Part shown: positions 1-8,077 of the stretch, piece by piece | Layout: every line of letters starts with the position of its first letter | How positions within the stretch are numbered: the stretch's first letter is position 1 | Source of the DNA: an uncultured Ignavibacteriota bacterium | GTDB lineage: Bacteria; Bacteroidota; Ignavibacteria; UBA10030; UBA8401 | Direction of reading: 5' to 3' | Length of the DNA: 38,616 bases | Assembly (NCBI GenBank): GCA_903958625.1 | Contig: CAJBTU010000078.1 | Location: forward strand, 1-38,616 | Made by a program: the position numbers and the translations under genes | Notes under the pieces: model-generated | What the model was told of the DNA's origin: nothing | What the model saw: only the letters and a program-made list of their open reading frames with translations | Database searches by the model: none

Positions 1-65
1 ACTAAGGGCGGCACCCCGCACTATTAATTTTAAGGAGGCGGGGGACTCCCTTCCGGTGCACAACG

Positions 66-92
66 AAACCCTGCTATTTTAGCGGGGTTTTT
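66..92 (+). terminator. Rho-independent terminator-like hairpin
   Basis: AAACCCTGCT-atttt-AGCGGGGTTT stem (one G-U pair) followed by TT. Confidence 0.6.
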
Positions 93-177
93 ACGTTCTA
101 AACAATGTAAGAACAGGCTGGAAATGGACTGGTGACAATCGTGGTGACTGCTTGCCTCACAAAAAGGAGGCAATCTT

Positions 178-742
178 ATGTTTCTCTACAAATCTTCATC
201 GGGAATTTACCATCTATACTATGCGGGGTCAAACGAAAAACGGCAGAAGGTATCTACAGGTTGTAAAATCAAATCCCAAGCTCTCCAATTTCTCCAAACC
301 TTTAAGACCGAGAAAACAGACAAACCAAAGGTTGTAACATTATCTCAGTTCAGCCAAGAGTTTCTCTCATTTGCTGAAACCAGCTACAGTAAGTGCACTG
401 CAGGAAAATACAGATCGTCAGTGAAGAAATTCAAAAGCATATTTGGAGATATGCCCCTTACATCGATTACACCTCATCATTGGGATAAATACAAGTCTGA
501 ACGATTAAAATCTGTAAGAAACGGGAAAAGAATATCTCTAATTACGGTGAATATTGAATTACGGACATTACGCACAGGAACATCAAAAATCATCAATGAA
601 GACGGTACGTTATTTAAAAGTATAACCCGGACATTTAGATTGTGTTTTTGTGTGGTTCAGATAAACACAGAGGATATCTTAATGATGTTGAGGCATAAAA
701 AAATATGCTAACCAATTTGAAACCGCTGGTGTAGCAGGATAA
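178..742 (+). pseudogene. Decayed tyrosine recombinase/phage integrase
   Basis: N-terminal SAM-like/core-binding domain (LSQFSQEFLSFAETSYSKCTAGKYRSSVKKFKSIFGDMPLTSITPHHWDKYKSERLK...); catalytic domain missing. A different frame near 712-742 reads YANQFETAGVAG*, resembling an integrase C-terminal tail. Confidence 0.6.
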
Positions 743-827
743 GTAACGAAGTTATCGTCTAGACTGCTCTTTTTTGCCTATATTCATAAAAGTCGGTATA
801 TTATTTTCAGGAAGGATTTTCATACTT

Positions 828-1115
828 ATGATTCCGCGAATTTACATCGATACTTCAGTGATTGGAGGATACTTTGATCCGGAATTCGAAGAATTTACGA
901 AGCCTTTTTTTCAAAGAGTTTTGGACGATGAATTAAGGCTCATTTATTCAAGTATTACAGAAGAAGAATTGTCGAATGCTCCCGAACATGTGAAATAATT
1001 TATGCGCGATTTACCGGAAGACTCCATTGAGTATGTTGAAGTTTCTGGCGAGTCGACAGAATTGGCGATGGCTTATCTCAACGAAGGAGTTGTTGGAAAA
1101 TATGAAGAAGATTGA
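828..1115 (+). pseudogene. PIN-domain (VapC-like) protein interrupted by an in-frame TAA and 3' truncated
   Basis: MIPRIYIDTSVIGGYFDPEFEEFTKPFFQRVLDDELRLIYSSITEEELSNAPEHVK*FMRDLPEDSIEYVEVSGESTELAMAYLNEGVVGKYEED*: same frame continues after the stop at 996-998. Confidence 0.65.
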
Positions 1116-1281
1116 TTCATCAGATGAAAAGGCATTGGATGCAGTCCGATTTATGCGCCAAGCACGCGATAAGATCAGCAGAGACATAGCGAATCTTTCG
1201 AAAGAAGAAATTGTAGAATACTTTAAAAAAAATATTCCTAAAGAGCGGATTATTCCGAAGCATTCTTCGGTAACAGCATAA
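1102..1281 (+). CDS. Small antitoxin-like/hypothetical protein that pairs with the PIN remnant
   Basis: MKKIDSSDEKALDAVRFMRQARDKISRDIANLSKEEIVEYFKKNIPKERIIPKHSSVTA. Internal ATG at 1102 in the frame of ORF 1027-1281; overlaps the end of the PIN remnant. Confidence 0.45.
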   Translation: MKKIDSSDEKALDAVRFMRQARDKISRDIANLSKEEIVEYFKKNIPKERIIPKHSSVTA

Positions 1282-1291
1282 CTTAAAATAC

Positions 1292-1317
1292 AAGCCCCGC
1301 CATCTCTGACGGGGCTT
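1292..1317. terminator. Hairpin between convergent genes
   Basis: AAGCCCCG ... CGGGGCTT perfect 8-bp stem with 10-nt loop. Confidence 0.5.
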
Positions 1318-1323
1318 CCAATC

Positions 1324-1779
1324 TTAACAAACAACAATATCCCACCGATCCCAATAACCCTTGAACTCAGAAAGAGGAACGGCACACTTTAAACTCCCAA
1401 CGCCATCCTCAGAAGCATCAAGACTCGAATTCATAACAAAGATATGAGTAGTGGAATATCCATAGATCACAGCATAATGTTCGTCTGAACAGATACTGAT
1501 CAGTACAGGCGAACCTTTGTCGATTGCACTCTTCACATCACGAATTATCATCTTTGTTTTCGTCGTTACCTTCAATCCAACCTTCTTCATTGCTTGTTTG
1601 ATATCCAACGGGGAAGTCCCATCTTCATCAGCACCGGGTTGTTGCTCTACGGATTCATGGATGCATCGCTTGTTGAAATATTTCAAGATGATGAATGTGC
1701 TTCGACTTCACAGTAATATGAATTGAGTTGGATACTTCCTTGGGAAGTGAGGCAGAATCTTTGAATCAGGATATGGCAT
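1324..1779 (-). pseudogene. C39-like/papain-like cysteine peptidase remnant
   Basis: Upstream in-frame MPYPDSKILPHFPRKYPTQFILL* then SRSTFIILKYFNKR...DEDGTSPLDIKQAMKKVGLKV...GSPVLISICSDEHYAVIYGYSTTHIFVMNSSL. TGA and likely frame damage around the expected catalytic Cys (YYCEV in another frame). Confidence 0.55.
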
Positions 1780-1984
1780 GTCAATCCTAATATGAAAATG
1801 TAATTTACTATTTAAGATTTATTGGTCTGCTATTGCATGAACACCAATCATTAACACTTCGACAAAAACTTGTTGTGAATATTATTAATGTTTTCTTCAC
1901 CAAATACTTCTTATGTTACCTTATTGATTCAAAAATATATTTATCATCTTTTTATCTTTTTTCCACATAATCAAGGATACATTT

Positions 1985-2776
1985 ATGGCTGATTTTGAAA
2001 AACGTCTTTATATGATAGTCTTTCCGGTCAATGCGTTGGTCGCTTCGCAATTGAATCCGGTGCAGTTTGCAGAACATTATACGACCGGCAGTTCAAAACA
2101 CTTCAAAGGGAAAGTGATATTCGTTGAGATAGAGAATACATACCGCAACATGTATTTCGACATCGATCACTATTTATCCCTCACCGTTCCGCATCCGGAC
2201 GGCACACCGAAAAAAACGAAATTCATCTCGTCCTATGCCGTGCTGGAGCATATTGACCTGAAGGCGATGAAGAACATGTACCTTGTCACCACAAACGGCA
2301 AAGCGCTTGAGTTACAATCGCAGCCCTATACCGCAGTAAATGAGTCCGGTCTTGTGCGAATTTATCAGGAAATAACGCCGGTATCCAACCTTGTCGCCTC
2401 GACACTGGGTCAGCGTGAGTTCGGTAAATATCTGACGGTCGGAACAAAATCCAAAGGTGCGCCGAAAGTCTGCTTTACACAGTACGAGTTTGATGTGGAA
2501 GATTTCCATAAAAAGTATGCTGCGTCGCACATCCATTATTCCCCAATCCCAGAAACGAACTCTGCGCGATTGAATGAATATCTGACCGAATTGAAATCCC
2601 ATCCGGACAAGAAAACAAAGACGCTGAATTTGAATTCAACGCTGATCGCGACTTCGTATTCATTGATACGTCACGGGTTCTGGTTTGCGGCGGGGAACGA
2701 ACTGCTCTTCTATCCAATGCCGTCCGGAGATATGCTGAAGAAAGACCATTACGATTGGCTGAAACATTCGCATTGA
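1985..2776 (+). CDS. Hypothetical protein, 263 aa
   Basis: Intact ORF after an AT-rich leader, followed by a terminator hairpin; no family recognised. Confidence 0.7.
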   Translation: MADFEKRLYMIVFPVNALVASQLNPVQFAEHYTTGSSKHFKGKVIFVEIENTYRNMYFDIDHYLSLTVPHPDGTPKKTKFISSYAVLEHIDLKAMKNMYLVTTNGKALELQSQPYTAVNESGLVRIYQEITPVSNLVASTLGQREFGKYLTVGTKSKGAPKVCFTQYEFDVEDFHKKYAASHIHYSPIPETNSARLNEYLTELKSHPDKKTKTLNLNSTLIATSYSLIRHGFWFAAGNELLFYPMPSGDMLKKDHYDWLKHSH

Positions 2777-2814
2777 TGTATCCCGCCGGATATAATTCCG
2801 ACGGTCTGAAAAAT

Positions 2815-2850
2815 AAAACACCTTACAGTAACATTATGTGAGGTGTTTTT
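2815..2850 (+). terminator. Rho-independent terminator
   Basis: AAAACACCTtACA...TGTgAGGTGTTTTT stem ending in a T-run. Confidence 0.75.
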
Positions 2851-2917
2851 GTTTAATATATCGAGGCTTGTTACTTTAACAAACCCTATAGTAGAAATAT
2901 AAGTTTCACCAAAATAA

Positions 2918-2940
2918 AAACCCCAATATCATTGGGGTTT
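2918..2940 (-). terminator. Terminator of the minus-strand regulator gene
   Basis: AAACCCCAATatcATTGGGGTTT just beyond the stop at 2963; T-tract on minus strand. Confidence 0.75.
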
Positions 2941-2962
2941 AGTTGTGCAAAGTGCTAATCTA

Positions 2963-4222
2963 TTATCTGGTTCCGCTGGAATCATTCCCGTCCTGTTTTT
3001 TCAGGTTAAATGTCTTTTGTTCAAAGTGGGTGATATCGGCATTGAAAATAGCTTGGCTGATCCCTTCAGATTTAACGATGAGCGTAAAATAGAATGGTTC
3101 CGATATTTTTGTCTTTACCAGTTCTGTCTGGATCTTTATAAGCATCGATTTATCAACGGATGCGCGGGCGGCTTCCAATACCCCTGTGTCGGCAAAGCCG
3201 AGCATCAGCATAATGTTGCTGCCGTTCGGTCCTACTCCTTTTGTCAGCACCGAATAATCCTTTTCATATTTTCCCCCCTTCATTTCTCCCGGCCGATAGA
3301 CAATAATGGAATCCTCTCCGCGAGTCTTCAAATGAAATTCGTTCGGCGACAGTTGGTAGTCAATATCAAAGATGTGCAAGAATTTTTGTACGGCAAAAAG
3401 ATTCTTGAACGATCCGATGAAGATAATATTATTCGCCTTCAGATCTTCTACGGTGAATTCGGAGGCAAGTTTTAATGAATAACCGTTCGGTGAATGCTGC
3501 AGTACGGGAAGAATTTCGGCCAGACTCCAGCTTGCACTTGGACGTAGAAAAGTGAATTCGCTCTGAACATATTTTTCAGCGAATGTTGGATTGGTTCTGA
3601 TATACTGACGGTAATCTTCCGGAGTATTAAAGCGAAGATCCCGGACGAAATTCCCCAGCTTTCCTTCGGCACCGCGTTCAAACAAAAAATAAAAATCTCC
3701 CAGCACCACCAATGTTGGTTTTGCTCCCGGAGTAACGAACTCATGCCAGATGGGATTCTGTTCCAGCGGATTTTCCCTGAAGAGGGAGGGGAATGCGCGA
3801 TCGATAACGATGAAGGCGGCAAGGAAAACCAGAAGAACAGAAAGCGAGAGGATAATTAACCGGTGCTGCTTTTTCGTCCGGACAAAATTTTCTTTCTGAT
3901 CAATCTTCGTGAACTCAACTTCATAGTGTCCCTTGGGGATGTGTAGTTTATATACAGGAACACTGTCTGTCGTCAGATAATAGTGCTCCAGTTTTTTCCG
4001 AAGGTTGTTCAGGTATACACGGACCGTCGGGTCTTCTTTCGGATCAAAGCTGGAATCCTTGCTGAAGAACTGCATACCGATGGTGATCTCTTTAGGCACT
4101 TTACCGGAAAGAGTCTCTTCTACTAGGTAGGTCAGGAGTTCCTGAAACCGTTTTGAATCCTTAAATTCGGGACTTTGCAGGATTTCACCGAGGATCTGTA
4201 TTGCTAGTGCTCGTTCAACCAC
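2963..4222 (-). CDS. Membrane-anchored winged-helix-like regulator A: N-terminal wHTH-like domain, one TM, C-terminal extracytoplasmic domain
   Basis: ILQSPEFKDSKRFQELLTYLVEETL...FDPKEDPTVRVYLNNLRKKLEHYYL...IPKGHYEVEF matches the wHTH-like domain seen in ToxR/CadC-like and TPR proteins; TM segment RLIILSLSVLLVFLAAFIVI; paralogous to 37382-38611. Confidence 0.75.
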   Translation of the reverse strand: MVERALAIQILGEILQSPEFKDSKRFQELLTYLVEETLSGKVPKEITIGMQFFSKDSSFDPKEDPTVRVYLNNLRKKLEHYYLTTDSVPVYKLHIPKGHYEVEFTKIDQKENFVRTKKQHRLIILSLSVLLVFLAAFIVIDRAFPSLFRENPLEQNPIWHEFVTPGAKPTLVVLGDFYFLFERGAEGKLGNFVRDLRFNTPEDYRQYIRTNPTFAEKYVQSEFTFLRPSASWSLAEILPVLQHSPNGYSLKLASEFTVEDLKANNIIFIGSFKNLFAVQKFLHIFDIDYQLSPNEFHLKTRGEDSIIVYRPGEMKGGKYEKDYSVLTKGVGPNGSNIMLMLGFADTGVLEAARASVDKSMLIKIQTELVKTKISEPFYFTLIVKSEGISQAIFNADITHFEQKTFNLKKQDGNDSSGTR

Positions 4223-4359
4223 ATGGTTCTCCGGAATGGTACATCATCATCACAGTTCATTTGTGAAGAAACATAACTATTCAATTTCTTTTATGCAACA
4301 GGGATTGTCTCCGCGCCAATTACATATTGAAAAATGCTCAATGTTTTTATTGAAACGCC

Positions 4360-4396
4360 TGTTAATTAACATACCGGCAACCGTTCTTATCTTGTA
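4360..4396 (+). promoter_or_regulatory. Conserved upstream element, copy 1
   Basis: TGTTAATTAACATACCGGCAACCGTTCTTATCTTGTA; near-identical to 12921-12957; contains palindrome GTTAATTAAC. Confidence 0.75.
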
Positions 4397-4423
4397 ACCG
4401 CTCTTTAGAGTATCGTATTTTGA

Positions 4424-4450
4424 TGCATAAGTTTTTTAAAGTTTTATGCA
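4424..4450 (+). promoter_or_regulatory. Inverted repeat in the 5' leader of the 4479 gene
   Basis: TGCATAA (4424-4430) / TTATGCA (4444-4450), upstream of the ribosome-binding site. Confidence 0.35.
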
Positions 4451-4478
4451 AAAAAATACACTTAATTAAGGAGTAAAA

Positions 4479-7400
4479 ATGAAACGCATTTCTACAGTTG
4501 TCTTTATGATCGTTTGTTTTGGATTACTCACCATGAGTGCGTGGGGACAGTCTACTGTATTTTATGATAGTTTTAATCGTGCGGCTCTCTCTCCCGGCGG
4601 TGCACCGGCTATGACGTATAATACGCCGGTAAACACAAGCAATACCGGAGTGCCGATTATTGAATCTGCCAGTGCAACCGGTACAGTCCCATATTTTAAA
4701 CTTGTAACATATCTCAGCGCCGCAACAACGGCAGGTCAAAGTTATATGACGGGACCTTTGGCTTCGTTTTCAAGTCAATACAAACCGACTCTGTCATCCA
4801 ATACGGGCGTTGTTACGTGGTCGTTCAATATCCGTGAAAACCAAGGGACGATGAGCGGTCTCTTAAATACTCAACGGTACATCGGAGTAGTTCTGGCGGC
4901 TAGCGAGGCAGATCTCTTAAGTGCGACATGCCAGGGGTATATGATATCCCAGGGTGCAACAACAACAAGCGGACTTCAATTAGTAAAGTTTAGTGCCGGT
5001 CTCGGAAATGCCGCCACACCAACAACGATCATTTCTGCACCAACAGTGACTTCCGCTAAAGACTGGTTTAGTGTAAAAGTAACATATGAACCTTCTACCA
5101 ATACCTGGACGTTGTACCAAAGAACAGATGCGCTTAGCGCTACAATCGGATGGGCTGATCCATCAATCGGTACATTTACCTCGGTAAGCACACCAACAGT
5201 AGATGCTGATTATGTCGGTACACCAATGAGTGTATTTGGTTTCTTTGGAAATCATCCTGCAAGCAATACCGCGTTCAACTGTTTGTTTGATAATTTCAGA
5301 GTTCAGGTAAATGTGCCCGTGACCTGGACAACGGGTTGGCCGAAAGTTGAAAATACAACGCCGACCGGATTTACTGCAAAGGCAAAAACTGATGTTGCCG
5401 GTACGGCATACTATGTCGTTCTGCCGAGCGGCGCAACTGCTCCAACTTCGGCCCAGATAAAAGCCGGACAAAATGCCGCCGGAACAGCAGTAGCCGCAAA
5501 TGAAAAAGGTTCAATAGTCTGTGCTGATGCAATGGTGGAGTACTCTTCCGCCGTGACCGGTCTTTTAGGCACAACGACCTATAATGTTTATTTTGCTTCA
5601 GAAGATGCTGCGGGACAGAATTTACAGGATACTCCCGTAAAGGTTTCTGCAACAACAACAGCCAGTGCCACCGCGCCTCTCATTAATGAACCAACGGTAA
5701 GCGGAATAACAAACAATTCGTCTGTACTCGGGGGTAATATCACTTCGGATGGAGGAAGTTCTCTCACCGAACGAGGAACGGTATGGAAAATTTCAACCGG
5801 TGTAACAATTGCAGATAACAAATTAGCCGAAGGGAGTACTGGTACCGGCGTTTTCACTCACAGCCGTTCATCTCTGCCGGTCAAAACACAGATCTACTAT
5901 AAAGCGTATGCATCCAATGTTATTGGAACAACATTATCTTCCGAAGGAAATTTCTTCACGCTTGCCGATGAACCAATAAACCAGGTAACAAATTTTTCTG
6001 CTAACTCAACATCAAGCACATCTATTGATCTTTCTTGGAGTGCCGCAGCGGGTGCAGACGGCTATATTATTCTGCAGAAGAAAGGCAGCGCGGTTGCCCC
6101 CACCGGAACACCTGTTGATGCCAATGTATATCCTGTCGGCAGCTCTCTCGGCAATGGATTTGTCTCTGCATATATAACCTCCGGTTCTGGTACGTCTAAA
6201 ACTATAACCGGTCTTTTGCCGACTTCTATCTATGCTTTTATCATCATGGCGTATAACTCTGACGGAGTTAACTATCAAACGTATAACTACTTGTCAACAT
6301 TGGCCCCCACTGCTTCAGATACAACACTCGCACCATTGGCTCCAGGAATTCTTCTTGGCAAAACGACGGTCAATTTTGGGAACGTGAAAATTTCCGATAA
6401 AAAAACCGATACAATCTCAGTAACGAACAATGGGACCGATACACTCCGGGTATCAAGTATAAACGCATCGAACAGTATCTTCAGTATTTCGGATACCATG
6501 TTTAATTTGCGGCCATCCGGTGTTAAGTCTCTGGTTGTTTCATTTACGGCAAAGGATACCGGAACGATGGCCGGAAAATTTATCATCTCGCATAATGCAG
6601 GCACAGGGAAAGACACCATTCAGGTAACGGCATTCGGCGTATCGGTTAAAATATCGCTCGAAAAATTGGCAATGAATTTTGGCGGGATGGCAGTGGCTGC
6701 GCAGAAAAAAGACAGCGTTGTGGTCACCAACAGAGGAACAGCTGCCCTAACGGTTGATTCAGTGAAATCCGACAACGTGATGTTCACAGTTACTCCTGCC
6801 AATAGCGTTATTGCACCGTCCGGAACAGCAAAGTTCTACGTTACCTTCAGTCCCACAAGCGCCGGTGCTAAGACCGCCAACATTTTATTTTATAATAATT
6901 CACCAACAGTGAAAGATACTGTCAAAGTAAGCGGAACTGGCGTAGCCGGCGCATTCTATACTGAGGACTTTACCTCGTCGGCCAGTACGGCATTAACATC
7001 AGCCGGATGGACCATTAGTGGAACGTCTGTCGTCAGTCCTATTACGATCACCGCTCCGGGATTATCGATAGGGAAGTATTCCGGTTCGGGCGTAGGCAAT
7101 GCGGCAACGCTCACCACCACCGGTCAGGATGTATTCGCCGGTTTCCCGTCCATCAATGCGGGAACAGTGTATCTTTCGTTTATGATGAATGTTGCAAGCG
7201 CAGGAACAGGTGATTATTTCATAGCACTATCACCGGCTTCATCGCAGACCAACTATTATGCACGTTTGCATATTAAGACATCGGGAACAGGATATGTTCT
7301 TGGCATCAGCAAGAGCAACGAGGTATCCGGAGGAGCTCAGTATGGCACTACCGTATTGAGTTTTAACAATACCGCGCTTGTCGTAGTGAAGTACACATTT

Positions 7401-7958
7401 ACTGTGGCGGATACAACAAATGATCCAATCAGCGTGTATGCATTCACATCAACAATACCGACAACGGAACCGGCTACGGCGGAGATTGCTTCTTATGTTG
7501 TGGCAACAAAATCCGACGCATCCGATCTTGGAAACATAACGCTGCGTCAGGGTTCAACAGGTGCAGCTCCGGCATTGGTCATCGACGGATTACGTGTTGG
7601 TACGACATGGGCGCTGGGTGTTCCGAGTGCAGTGACGGATATGTTTTCCGGTATACCGACGGTGTATGAACTGCAGAATAATTATCCGAATCCGTTCAAC
7701 CCGTCAACCACGATCCAATATGGTTTACCGAAACAGAGCAATGTAACGGTAAAGATATATTCGATATTGGGACAAGAGGTGAAGACGCTGGTGAATGATG
7801 TTCAGAATCCGAGCTATTACCGAGTAGTATGGAACGGAACGAACAGCAATGGAAAATTGGTTGGAAGCGGGATCTATTTTGTCCGCATCACAGCACAATC
7901 GAATGAACCGAACAGCAAACCGTTCATTCAGGTAAAGAAGATGTTATTAATGAAATAG
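4479..7958 (+). CDS. Large secreted multidomain protein (LamG/beta-sandwich-like, FN3, choice-of-anchor D-like domains) with T9SS type A sorting domain
   Basis: Signal peptide MKRISTVVFMIVCFGLLTMSAWGQS; FN3 region; repeats like VNFGNVKISDKKTDTISVTNNGTDTL; C-term ELQNNYPNPFNPSTTIQYGLPKQSNVTVKIYSILGQEVKTLVN; SD aaggag. Confidence 0.85.
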   Translation: MKRISTVVFMIVCFGLLTMSAWGQSTVFYDSFNRAALSPGGAPAMTYNTPVNTSNTGVPIIESASATGTVPYFKLVTYLSAATTAGQSYMTGPLASFSSQYKPTLSSNTGVVTWSFNIRENQGTMSGLLNTQRYIGVVLAASEADLLSATCQGYMISQGATTTSGLQLVKFSAGLGNAATPTTIISAPTVTSAKDWFSVKVTYEPSTNTWTLYQRTDALSATIGWADPSIGTFTSVSTPTVDADYVGTPMSVFGFFGNHPASNTAFNCLFDNFRVQVNVPVTWTTGWPKVENTTPTGFTAKAKTDVAGTAYYVVLPSGATAPTSAQIKAGQNAAGTAVAANEKGSIVCADAMVEYSSAVTGLLGTTTYNVYFASEDAAGQNLQDTPVKVSATTTASATAPLINEPTVSGITNNSSVLGGNITSDGGSSLTERGTVWKISTGVTIADNKLAEGSTGTGVFTHSRSSLPVKTQIYYKAYASNVIGTTLSSEGNFFTLADEPINQVTNFSANSTSSTSIDLSWSAAAGADGYIILQKKGSAVAPTGTPVDANVYPVGSSLGNGFVSAYITSGSGTSKTITGLLPTSIYAFIIMAYNSDGVNYQTYNYLSTLAPTASDTTLAPLAPGILLGKTTVNFGNVKISDKKTDTISVTNNGTDTLRVSSINASNSIFSISDTMFNLRPSGVKSLVVSFTAKDTGTMAGKFIISHNAGTGKDTIQVTAFGVSVKISLEKLAMNFGGMAVAAQKKDSVVVTNRGTAALTVDSVKSDNVMFTVTPANSVIAPSGTAKFYVTFSPTSAGAKTANILFYNNSPTVKDTVKVSGTGVAGAFYTEDFTSSASTALTSAGWTISGTSVVSPITITAPGLSIGKYSGSGVGNAATLTTTGQDVFAGFPSINAGTVYLSFMMNVASAGTGDYFIALSPASSQTNYYARLHIKTSGTGYVLGISKSNEVSGGAQYGTTVLSFNNTALVVVKYTFTVADTTNDPISVYAFTSTIPTTEPATAEIASYVVATKSDASDLGNITLRQGSTGAAPALVIDGLRVGTTWALGVPSAVTDMFSGIPTVYELQNNYPNPFNPSTTIQYGLPKQSNVTVKIYSILGQEVKTLVNDVQNPSYYRVVWNGTNSNGKLVGSGIYFVRITAQSNEPNSKPFIQVKKMLLMK

Positions 7959-7973
7959 TATTCAGTTTAAACA

Positions 7974-7998
7974 AACCCCGCTGAGTTTTAGCGGGGTT
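7974..7998 (+). terminator. Terminator-like hairpin
   Basis: AACCCCGCT-gagtttt-AGCGGGGTT perfect stem just after stop at 7958; no strong T-run follows. Confidence 0.6.
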
Positions 7999-8023
7999 GA
8001 TCATGAAGTAAATAGTTTTAATT

Positions 8024-8060
8024 GATGAAAGGGGAGAGCCCTCTTTCATCGACCTTTTTT
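8024..8060 (+). terminator. Second tandem Rho-independent terminator or attenuator
   Basis: GATGAAAGgGG-agag-CCctCTTTCATC followed by GACCTTTTTT, about 18 nt before the next start codon. Confidence 0.65.
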
Positions 8061-8077
8061 CTCAACCTCGGTTAATA

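Noticed and set aside
1-27. Possible C-terminal end of an upstream protein (TKGGTPHY*)
   Set aside because: Only 8 codons visible; cannot be supported.
36-61. TGCACCGGAAGGGAG on the minus strand, resembling the SRP RNA CCGGAAGGAAG loop, and GGGGACTCCC resembling a tRNA/tmRNA T-arm
   Set aside because: Flanking sequence does not form the required helices and no CCA-type end or SRP core was found; too close to the window edge to judge.
152-337. 61-aa ORF overlapping the integrase start
   Set aside because: Alternate frame of the integrase remnant; the overlapping 178-711 frame has the recognisable domain.
1324-1779. In-frame TGA near the expected catalytic cysteine of the C39-like remnant, suggesting selenocysteine
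   Set aside because: The TGA is offset from the expected Cys and a neighbouring frame reads YYCEV, so frameshift decay explains it better; no SECIS-like structure was identified.
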